Origin: Bacteroidota bacterium
Lineage (GTDB): Bacteria > Bacteroidota > Bacteroidia > Bacteroidales > B18-G4
Length of the DNA stretch: 19,222 nucleotides
Direction: 5' to 3'
NCBI GenBank assembly: GCA_030635045.1
Contig: DAOVZP010000002.1
Coordinates: 1 to 19,222, forward strand
The notes under the pieces were generated by a model that saw only the letters and a list, made by a program, of their open reading frames with translations, did not search any database and had not been told where the DNA came from. A program made the translations under genes and the position numbers. Positions 1-5,904 of this stretch are shown here, piece by piece (positions within the stretch are counted from its first letter, which is position 1; every line of letters starts with the position of its first letter).

Positions 1-154
1 CAATATAAGCATAAGCAGAATCAGCATCGAATTCAGGTACAGTTACCACCGGTTCAGCCGGAGTTGTGTTAGACTCCACCGGCTTATTAGTGCTTCCGCA
101 GGAGAAAAGGGTTATGATTAAGATGAAAAGAGTATATGACAAGAAAGGTCTCAT
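1..154 (-). CDS. Lipoprotein, probable M28-family peptidase / glutaminyl cyclase (N-terminal part only)
   Basis: Seen: reading leftwards from the ATG at 154-152, the frame stays open for 51 codons to the window edge. The protein begins with a short hydrophobic signal ending in a lipobox, L-F-S-C with Cys at residue 19, followed by G-S. This predicts a lipid-anchored envelope protein. A low-complexity T/P/V/E linker follows and then the segment PEFDADSAYAYI. Known: Bacteroidota M28-type zinc peptidases and glutaminyl cyclases have a very similar lipoprotein start, with an N-A-D-S-A-Y segment just before the catalytic domain. The catalytic residues lie outside the window, so the enzyme assignment rests on this short signature. 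The gene starts 28 nt after the nitroreductase stop and is probably co-transcribed with it and the two-component genes. Confidence 0.6.
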   Translation of the reverse strand, partial: MRPFLSYTLFILIITLFSCGSTNKPVESNTTPAEPVVTVPEFDADSAYAYI

Positions 155-182
155 TGGATGTCGTGGTTAATTATGATGGCGT

Positions 183-785
183 TTATTTTATAATACCTGA
201 AACCAGGCCGAAATTTTCTGAGAATACAAAGGTATCCATTTCTTTGCGTTCCCTCTCTGCAATTTCTGATTTTTGCATACGGGGATGGAGCATGTCAGGA
301 TCTCCGGGGTATCCCACGGCAGAGACAGACGCTGCACGTACATTTTCCGGCAAAGCAAACAGATCAGCTGCTTTCAAAGCATCAAAGCCAGACATTTGAT
401 GAACATAGATACCCTCTTCCATTGCCTGTATACTCATATGCGCCACTGCCTGTCCCACATCATACTGCCATGTACCATTGGGCACATTTTCCTCTCTGAC
501 GGTGATCTTTCCACAATTAAGGATAAGAACAGGTGCATTGGGGGCCCACATCTGATTGAATTCAACAAGTGTGTTCATGATCTTCGCATAAACCTCATCA
601 CCTTTTATCCCCACGAAAAATATCCAGGGCTGGAGATTTGAAGCTGAAGGGGACCAGCGAGCTGCCTCCAGCAATAGCAAAAGCTTTTCTTTCTCTACTG
701 GCTTATCTGCAAATGCCCTGGGGCTCCACCGCTTCTTCAGGAGCGTGAGAATTTCATACCTGGTTTTAGCTTCCTTGTTGATCAT
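183..785 (-). CDS. Nitroreductase family protein (FMN-dependent oxidoreductase)
   Basis: A 200-residue protein, the usual size for the family. Members use FMN and NAD(P)H to reduce nitro groups, quinones or other acceptors in the cytoplasm; the substrate here cannot be told. Seen: the N-terminal K-x-R-W-S-P-R-A-F motif (residues 18-25) and A-R-W-S-P-S-A-S-N-L-Q-P-W (42-54) match the phosphate/FMN-binding region. A D-V-G-Q-A segment lies near 109-113 and a V-G-Y-P-G-D-P segment near 157-163, typical of the C-terminal flavin-binding loop. There is no signal peptide. The ATG at 785 lies 3 nt after the kinase stop, so translation is probably coupled to the kinase. Why a nitroreductase sits in a regulator operon is unknown; a redox or toxicant detoxification role alongside efflux is inference. 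Confidence 0.88.
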   Translation of the reverse strand: MINKEAKTRYEILTLLKKRWSPRAFADKPVEKEKLLLLLEAARWSPSASNLQPWIFFVGIKGDEVYAKIMNTLVEFNQMWAPNAPVLILNCGKITVREENVPNGTWQYDVGQAVAHMSIQAMEEGIYVHQMSGFDALKAADLFALPENVRAASVSAVGYPGDPDMLHPRMQKSEIAERERKEMDTFVFSENFGLVSGIIK

Positions 786-788
786 AAA

Positions 789-2144
789 TTAAAATGTTAA
801 GGTGAACACTGATCCTTCCCCGGGCTGGGATTTCACGCTGACAGAACCTTTGTGCAGATGCATGATCTGCCTTGAAAGGCTAAGGCCGATACCCGATCCA
901 TGCTTTTTGGAAGTAAAAAATGGCATAAAGATCTTATCAAGGATATCAGGTTTGATGCCAACCCCATTGTCCTTGATATCAATAACAACCCGGTTATTGT
1001 TATTCACGGTTGTGAGTATACTGATCTCCGAATTATCTCTTCCTTTCACCGCATCCATTGCATTCAGGATAATGTTTATCATGACCTGATCGATAAGGTC
1101 GGGATCGGCTGTAACCATCAGGTCGGGAGGAAATACCTTATTGCTACAGCTTATGCCCAGTTCATTCATTCTGGGTGTCAGCAATTGTTGTGAGCGTTCA
1201 AAGATCTCCGAAACCTTAAAGTACCTGAAATTTGGCTTCGGTATACGTGTCAGGTTCCGGTATACTTCAACAAAATTCAGCAGGCCCTGGCTTCTTTTCT
1301 GAATGGTGTCTATGGCACCCTGAACACCTTCAAGGTCTTCCTTGTCAAGTGCTTTTAACAATAACTCATCTTTATCTTCATCCAGTAACATTTCCCGAAC
1401 AGTAGCAGCCAGTGAGGAAATGGGTGTAATGGAATTTGAGATCTCGTGTGTAAGCACACGGATAAGTTTTTGCCATGATTCAATTTCTTTTTCATCCAGC
1501 TCGGAGCTAATATCCTGCAAGGTTACCAGGATGTAGTCCTCACCCCGCATCCTGAATTCCGTGGCATAAGTGGAGATCTGAAGAAGTTCATCCTTTATGG
1601 ACAAACGTATCAGTGTCCGTTCTCCGGCTTTAAGGTTCAACAGGGTTTCGGGAAGCCCTTTCTTCACCTTCTCCAAATCTGAAATGAGCCGGATATGCCT
1701 TACTTTCAGTAATCGCTTAACAGAATTGTTGAAAAGATCAACTTTACCATCCCGGCTGTATGCTATAATACCAATGTTGACATGTTGGACAACAGTCTGC
1801 AGATAGTTATAATGCTCTTCCTTTTCCGCCCTGTATTTCTTAAATTCCTCTATTACCTCCATGAATGACCTGTTAAGGTCTTCAAAACTTTTTCCCAGTC
1901 CCTGGTCAGAAAAGGAACTTGAGAAATCGGAATATTTTATACTTTGAAGAAACTGGGTGAGCTTTCTGTTGGTACGTTCTACATAACGGATCAGAAAAAT
2001 AAGCTGGATCAGGATCACAGCAGTAAGGATCACGGCAGTAACATTATACCTTGTTTTATCTAACAGATAGAACAGTAGAAAAAATGAGAGTGTCAGAAGC
2101 AGCAATCTCAAGATAACCTGTATGCGAAAGCGCCTAAATACCAT
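789..2144 (-). CDS. NtrY-like membrane sensor histidine kinase
   Basis: 451 residues. Two N-terminal membrane helices (about 9-28 and 35-53) with almost no periplasmic loop suggest sensing within or near the membrane. A linker/HAMP-like stretch (55-110) leads to a PAS-like domain (about 112-215). The phosphoacceptor box L-T-H-E-I-S-N-S-I-T-P gives His233. The ATP-binding domain shows the N box around N357-N361, D-N-G-V-G-I at 392-397, and an F/G2 region F-F-T-S-K-K-H-G-S-G-I-G-L at about 409-421. Known: the H-E-I-x-N-x-x-T-P form is typical of NtrY-like kinases paired with NtrC-type regulators. The start ATG overlaps the last 11 nt of the regulator gene, so the two are translationally coupled and almost certainly cognate. 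All catalytic motifs are present. Confidence 0.93.
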   Translation of the reverse strand: MVFRRFRIQVILRLLLLTLSFFLLFYLLDKTRYNVTAVILTAVILIQLIFLIRYVERTNRKLTQFLQSIKYSDFSSSFSDQGLGKSFEDLNRSFMEVIEEFKKYRAEKEEHYNYLQTVVQHVNIGIIAYSRDGKVDLFNNSVKRLLKVRHIRLISDLEKVKKGLPETLLNLKAGERTLIRLSIKDELLQISTYATEFRMRGEDYILVTLQDISSELDEKEIESWQKLIRVLTHEISNSITPISSLAATVREMLLDEDKDELLLKALDKEDLEGVQGAIDTIQKRSQGLLNFVEVYRNLTRIPKPNFRYFKVSEIFERSQQLLTPRMNELGISCSNKVFPPDLMVTADPDLIDQVMINIILNAMDAVKGRDNSEISILTTVNNNNRVVIDIKDNGVGIKPDILDKIFMPFFTSKKHGSGIGLSLSRQIMHLHKGSVSVKSQPGEGSVFTLTF

Positions 2145-3513
2145 ATTTCTCTATCCTTCTGTAAAGTGAAGCACGTGTCAGGCCAAGCTCTTTGGCTGCT
2201 TTGCTGATATTCCCCCCGTGTTTATCTACGACTTTGCGTATCAGCATTTTTTCGGTTTCCTCCAGATTCATATTGTTAGTACTAATGGTACCTGCTGAAC
2301 TATCTTCAACCGGTGAAAGGAAAAAGTCAGATGGTTGAAGGATGTTCGATTCGCTCATGATCACGGCTCTTTCAACGGCATGCTGCAGCTCACGGATATT
2401 CCCGGGCCAATTATGTTTCTCAAGCCTTTTAAGTGTGGAAGCGTTGAGCCTTTTGGAAGGCATCTTGTACTTTCTGGCATAAATATCGAGGAAATGCTCA
2501 ACCAGTGCAGGAATATCTTCCGGCCTCTCCCTCAGGGAAGGGACATGAATTTCAACAGTATTGATCCTGTATAAAAGGTCCTGCCTGAATTTGCTATCAT
2601 TTACCATCTGGTAGAGGGGCATATTGGTGGCACATACAAGCCGGATATCAACGGAGATCTCCTTATTGGTTCCCAGCCTGACAACATTCCTGCTTTCCAA
2701 CACGCTCAATAATTTTGACTGCAGAGACAAAGAAAGGTTTCCGATCTCATCCAGGAATAATGTGCCTTTGTGTGCTGCTTCAAAACGGCCGGCCCGGTCT
2801 TCCTTTGCATCAGTGAAGGCACCCTTCTTAAAGCCGAATAATTCACTTTCGAAAAGTGATTCACTGATGGCTCCCAGGTCAACACTGATAAAGACATCAT
2901 CGTTTCTGGCTGAACCCATATGAATGGCACGGGCAATAAGTTCCTTTCCTGTTCCATTTTCACCAAGGATCAACACATTAGCGTCAGTGGCTGCAACCTT
3001 TCTGGCAGTTTCCAAGACCTTTTGCATTGCAAGGGAGTCACCAACGATTGCCCGGTGGGAACGGTTCTGGTCGGCGATCATTACCTTCTGTTTTGTGCGG
3101 AGGTTCTCCAGTTCCACCTTCGACTTCCTCAGTTGAAGTGAAGTGGTTATGGTAGCCACCAGTTTCTTGTTGTCCCACGGTTTCAACAGAAAATTGGTTG
3201 CACCCTCCTTGATACCCTGTACTGCAAGCTCAATATCGCCATAACCTGTAATAAGAATTACAACAGTTGCCGGATCAATCTCAAGAATCCTGTTCAACCA
3301 CATGAAGCCTTCTTTTCCACTCGTTGCATCTCTCGAAAAATTCATGTCGAGGAGGATCACATCATAAGTTTCATTCTGCATCAGGTCCGGGATGTTCTCC
3401 GGCTTATCTTCCGTATGAACAATGCCGATATGTTGCTTGAGGAATAACTTCGCCGCCAGGAGAACATCCCTGTCGTCGTCAATAATTAGGATTTTTGCTT
3501 CCATTTTACTCAT
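2134..3513 (-). CDS. Sigma54-dependent response regulator, NtrC family
   Basis: 459 residues with three domains. The receiver (about 5-125) has acidic residues D12-D14, phosphoacceptor Asp56 in L-L-D-M-N and the conserved K111-P. The AAA+ domain (about 155-390) has Walker A G-E-N-G-T-G-K-E at 184-191, Walker B T-L-F-L-D-E-I near 251-257, and C-terminal motifs R-x-D-L-L-Y-R-I and W-P-G-N-I-R-E-L. The C-terminal Fis-type helix-turn-helix ends the protein (G-G-N-I-S-K-A-A-K-E-L-G-L-T-R-A-S-L-Y-R-R). The sigma54-contact loop reads GAFTDA (231-236), not the canonical GAFTGA. The start is ATG 3513; an ATG three codons later is equally possible and neither has a clear ribosome site. It is the first gene of the leftward unit and diverges from the transporter cluster, its likely target. 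Confidence 0.94.
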   Translation of the reverse strand: MSKMEAKILIIDDDRDVLLAAKLFLKQHIGIVHTEDKPENIPDLMQNETYDVILLDMNFSRDATSGKEGFMWLNRILEIDPATVVILITGYGDIELAVQGIKEGATNFLLKPWDNKKLVATITTSLQLRKSKVELENLRTKQKVMIADQNRSHRAIVGDSLAMQKVLETARKVAATDANVLILGENGTGKELIARAIHMGSARNDDVFISVDLGAISESLFESELFGFKKGAFTDAKEDRAGRFEAAHKGTLFLDEIGNLSLSLQSKLLSVLESRNVVRLGTNKEISVDIRLVCATNMPLYQMVNDSKFRQDLLYRINTVEIHVPSLRERPEDIPALVEHFLDIYARKYKMPSKRLNASTLKRLEKHNWPGNIRELQHAVERAVIMSESNILQPSDFFLSPVEDSSAGTISTNNMNLEETEKMLIRKVVDKHGGNISKAAKELGLTRASLYRRIEKYGI

Positions 3514-3719
3514 AAGCCCCGGGTTAAATTGTCAGATGACCTATACTACCAATTATCATGCAAGAATATATAACTCCTTGAGACTAAATACCTACTAATA
3601 TCAAACAAGGTTCCTCCGGTCCCAAGGACAGGTAAATTTAGGCATATTGTTCGTATTTGTACATGATATTGAACGATTCTGGACACCATAAGGAATTGAC
3701 AGCAAAAACACATCTCCTA

Positions 3720-3738
3720 TAGCACTGAGTTCGTGCTA
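3720..3738. repeat. Perfect inverted repeat upstream of candidate promoter
   Basis: TAGCAC and GTGCTA arms (6 bp each, perfect) flank a 7-nt spacer. The right arm also forms part of a second, longer dyad (3733-3755). The position between the divergent regulator and adaptor genes makes it a candidate binding site for the Fis-type HTH of the neighbouring response regulator. That role is inference. Confidence 0.45.
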
Positions 3739-3755
3739 CTTGTGATAAGTGGCAC
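3733..3755. repeat. Imperfect 9-bp inverted repeat overlapping the -24 element
   Basis: Arms GTGCTACTT and AAGTGGCAC are reverse complements apart from one position and are separated by 5 nt. The right arm contains the TGGCAC of the candidate sigma54 promoter, so a protein bound here would occlude or touch the -24 box. It could be an operator for autoregulation or repression, or chance. The DNA itself shows only the symmetry. Confidence 0.45.
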
Positions 3756-3764
3756 AGATTATGT
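3750..3764 (+). promoter_or_regulatory. Candidate sigma54 (-24/-12) promoter for the transporter cluster
   Basis: TGGCAC at 3750-3755 matches the sigma54 -24 consensus exactly. After the correct 5-nt gap, ATGT at 3761-3764 stands where TTGC is expected, so the -12 G is kept but the following C is T. The GG-to-G spacing is canonical. Transcription would begin near 3776 and give a leader of about 18 nt before the adaptor ATG at 3794. The adjacent gene encodes a sigma54 activator, which raises the plausibility. Two ATGTTAAA copies (3761-3768 and 3771-3778) sit exactly 10 bp apart across the -12 region. The rest of 3514-3793 shows no gene; I found no convincing TAnnTTTG-type Bacteroidota promoter in it. 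Confidence 0.5.
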
Positions 3765-3793
3765 TAAAAAATGTTAAACCAAATTATACTTAA

Positions 3794-5047
3794 ATGGACC
3801 GACCAATCAAAAAAAAGAAGTGGACAACAAAGCGGATCTTAATGATCGGATCTATTCTTGTCTTCCTTATGTTCCTTGTCTATCTCCTATTCTTCAGGGA
3901 TAAACAAAGCAGGCTATATGTGAACAAGGACCAGCTAAGCATCGCCACGGTCATGGAAGATAAATTTCAGGAGTTCATACCGGCAGATGGCATTGTATTT
4001 CCAAAGAACACGGTATATATTGATGCCGTTACCGGGGGTATTGTAGAAGCTGTTTATGTGGAAGATGGTGACATTCTAAAGAAAGGAGATCCAATCTTAA
4101 AGCTTATGAATGCCAATATGGAACTAAGCACCATGGAGCAGGAGACAAGGATGCTTGATGCCATTAACAATCTCCAGAATACAAAGATCCAGCTTGAACA
4201 GAGCAAGTTTACCAGGGAGAAAGAAATTGCTAATCTCACATATCAGCTTCAGCAGGCGGAAAATGATTATAATCGCAAAAAGCAGCTATTTGAAAACCAG
4301 GTTATTTCACTTTTGGATTGGGAAGATTCTGAGCGCAATTATATTGGATTAAAGAGGCAGCTTGAGCTCAGCGAGGAGTTGCAGAAGCTTGATTCGGTAT
4401 TTGCCTATTCCCAGATCAGGCAGATCAACAGATCCATTCTCAGGATGGGCGACAATCTCAAGTTGTTGAGAAGAACCATAGAGAACCTTAACATCAAAGC
4501 GCCTGCTGCCGGTAAATTATCATCATTCAGTGCAGAAATAGGCGAGATCAAGCAGGTAGGTGAACATCTGGGACAGATCGATATGCTGGCTGGCTTTAAG
4601 CTGAAAACCAGGATTGATGAAAGGTATATTTCACGGGTTTTTGTCGGCCAGGAAGCTGAATTTGACTTCAATAAAAAGACATACAGATTAAAGATCAGCA
4701 AGATATATACTGATGTGGTAAGCGGTACATTCGAAGTTGATCTGCTGTTTAATAATGAATACCCGAAGCATATCAAAAGAGGGCAGACGGTACAGCTCAG
4801 GGTGATCTTCAGCAGTGCCAGCGATGCCATCATTGTAAAAAGGGGCGGATTCTTCCAGGAAACAGGAGGCAACTGGATATACGTGGTTGATCCCTCCGGA
4901 AGTTATGCTGAAAAAAGAGAGATCAGCATTGGCCGCCAAAACACACGCTATTATGAGGTTAAAGGCGGGCTGGATCCCGGCGAGAAGGTAATCGTTTCAT
5001 CCTACAAATCATTTGGCAGCAAAGACAAGCTAATATTCAGAAACTGA
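3794..5047 (+). CDS. HlyD/MacA-like periplasmic adaptor subunit of ABC efflux system
   Basis: 417 residues. A lysine-rich N-terminus leads to one membrane anchor (about 14-34); the rest is periplasmic. The two lipoyl half-motifs are visible: A-V-T-G-G-I-V-E-A-V-Y-V-E-D-G-D-x-x-K-K-G-D-P (79-100) and N-I-K-A-P-A-A-G-K-L-S (233-243). Between them lies a long heptad-rich coiled-coil hairpin (about 108-230). Beta-barrel and membrane-proximal domains follow (about 265-415), with an R-G-G-F-F segment near 350 and G-L-D-P-G-E-K-V at 392-399. Known: such adaptors join an inner-membrane ABC permease to a TolC-type outer-membrane channel. It is the first gene of the rightward cluster, directly behind the candidate sigma54 promoter. 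No TolC homologue is in the window, so the channel must be encoded elsewhere if this is a tripartite pump. Confidence 0.9.
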   Translation: MDRPIKKKKWTTKRILMIGSILVFLMFLVYLLFFRDKQSRLYVNKDQLSIATVMEDKFQEFIPADGIVFPKNTVYIDAVTGGIVEAVYVEDGDILKKGDPILKLMNANMELSTMEQETRMLDAINNLQNTKIQLEQSKFTREKEIANLTYQLQQAENDYNRKKQLFENQVISLLDWEDSERNYIGLKRQLELSEELQKLDSVFAYSQIRQINRSILRMGDNLKLLRRTIENLNIKAPAAGKLSSFSAEIGEIKQVGEHLGQIDMLAGFKLKTRIDERYISRVFVGQEAEFDFNKKTYRLKISKIYTDVVSGTFEVDLLFNNEYPKHIKRGQTVQLRVIFSSASDAIIVKRGGFFQETGGNWIYVVDPSGSYAEKREISIGRQNTRYYEVKGGLDPGEKVIVSSYKSFGSKDKLIFRN

Positions 5048-5081
5048 TCCAACAAAATAATCACTCCTTAAATTTCTCATT

Positions 5082-5354
5082 ATGAAAGAAGTCGTAATCC
5101 TAATCCCTGACGTTGATGTTGAACAAAACATCGAAATAGAAGTCAGAATAAATGGCCGAAAGAAAACCCTTCAATACAGGGTAGAGTTGCTCACCTGGGA
5201 AGGCAATGATGACCCACCAACTGACCCGGTACCCATACTTAAGAAAAAAATTGATGAATATGACAAGGATTGGGAACTGATGGAGATCGGGGCGCCGGGG
5301 AAGGAAAGTATTCCGTTGATGTTTCGTAAGAAACCTGAGAAGAATAGTGTCTAA
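5082..5354 (+). CDS. Small uncharacterised protein of the transporter cluster
   Basis: 90 residues; I do not recognise a named family. It has no signal peptide or membrane helix, so it is probably cytoplasmic. The sequence is acidic and charged. The N-terminal half is likely beta-rich (K-E-V-V-I-L-I-P-D-V-D-V and I-E-I-E-V-R-I-N), followed by a D-D-P-P-T-D-P turn, a charged helix (I-L-K-K-K-I-D-E-Y) and a final strand region with W-E-L-M-E-I-G-A-P. ATG 5082 is 34 nt after the adaptor stop and the codon use resembles its neighbours. The composition argues for a real gene rather than a chance frame. It may be an accessory or regulatory factor of the exporter, but no function can be read from the sequence. 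Confidence 0.7.
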   Translation: MKEVVILIPDVDVEQNIEIEVRINGRKKTLQYRVELLTWEGNDDPPTDPVPILKKKIDEYDKDWELMEIGAPGKESIPLMFRKKPEKNSV

Positions 5355-5423
5355 AATCCAAATCTCAAAATTCAAATTTCAAAAAAAATTCAAAACTCAA
5401 AATTTAAAATTCAAAACAATTTT
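5354..5423. repeat. Degenerate A/T-rich heptamer-periodic tract
   Basis: The spacer between the 90-residue gene and the NTF2-like gene can be written as ten successive 7-mers without a shift: AAATCCA, AATCTCA, AAATTCA, AATTTCA, AAAAAAA, TTCAAAA, CTCAAAA, TTTAAAA, TTCAAAA, CAATTTT. The strand is strongly purine/pyrimidine biased (A and C, few G). The tract begins at the last base of the preceding stop codon. Confidence 0.7.
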
Positions 5424-5435
5424 AACAATATAATT

Positions 5436-5882
5436 ATGAAAAGACTTAGTATCCTCATCCTCATTTTTTCCATGTGTGTGTTTGTATTTGCACAGGATAT
5501 AGAAAAAGAAGCCATTAAGAAGCTCGTATTGACAGCTTATGTCGATGGTTTACAAAACAAAGGTGACCTGGATGCAACCCGTGCGGGTTTCTTTCCCGGT
5601 TTTGAACTGCTGATGTTCCAGAATGGAATGATTAACAAGCTGCCCATTTACAACTGGATCACCTACGCAGAAATGAAGAAGGCCAAAGAAGCGGACCCTC
5701 TGCCGGAGGAAGAACTTACCAGCTGTGATTTTGAATTTATCGACATCACAGGTACAGCTGCAGTAACCAAGATTCACCTCAGCAAAGGCGGAAAAAAGAT
5801 ATATACGGATTACCTGTCTCTGTATAAGTTTGAGGATGGCTGGAAGATCGTCAGCAAAATCTATTATAAGTTGCCCGAATAA
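5436..5882 (+). CDS. Secreted NTF2-like (lumazine-binding-like / SnoaL-type) protein
   Basis: 148 residues. The first 19 form a clear signal peptide (K-R, then a hydrophobic core, cleavage likely after F-V-F-A before Q-D), so the mature protein of about 129 residues is periplasmic or outside. The mature part fits a small alpha+beta cone fold: N-terminal helix with E-A-I-K-K-L-V-L-T-A-Y-V-D-G, then strands ending in Y-T-D-Y-L-S-L-Y-K-F-E-D-G-W-K-I-V-S-K-I-Y-Y. The D-G-W-K-I-V-x-K pattern near the C-terminus is characteristic of NTF2-like and putative lumazine-binding families common in Bacteroidota. No enzyme activity can be assigned. It sits 22 nt before permease 1 in the same direction, so an envelope ligand-binding role linked to the exporter is plausible inference. 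Confidence 0.78.
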   Translation: MKRLSILILIFSMCVFVFAQDIEKEAIKKLVLTAYVDGLQNKGDLDATRAGFFPGFELLMFQNGMINKLPIYNWITYAEMKKAKEADPLPEEELTSCDFEFIDITGTAAVTKIHLSKGGKKIYTDYLSLYKFEDGWKIVSKIYYKLPE

Positions 5883-5904
5883 TTCCATTAATCAATAGCT
5901 AATC

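Noticed and set aside
273..641. Plus-strand open frame opposite the nitroreductase
   Set aside because: It is antisense to a clear family member and its translation is rich in Cys and His without any recognisable pattern.
3514..3793. Small RNA or riboswitch in the divergent region
   Set aside because: Only short dyads and promoter-like boxes are visible; no conserved structured RNA was recognised.
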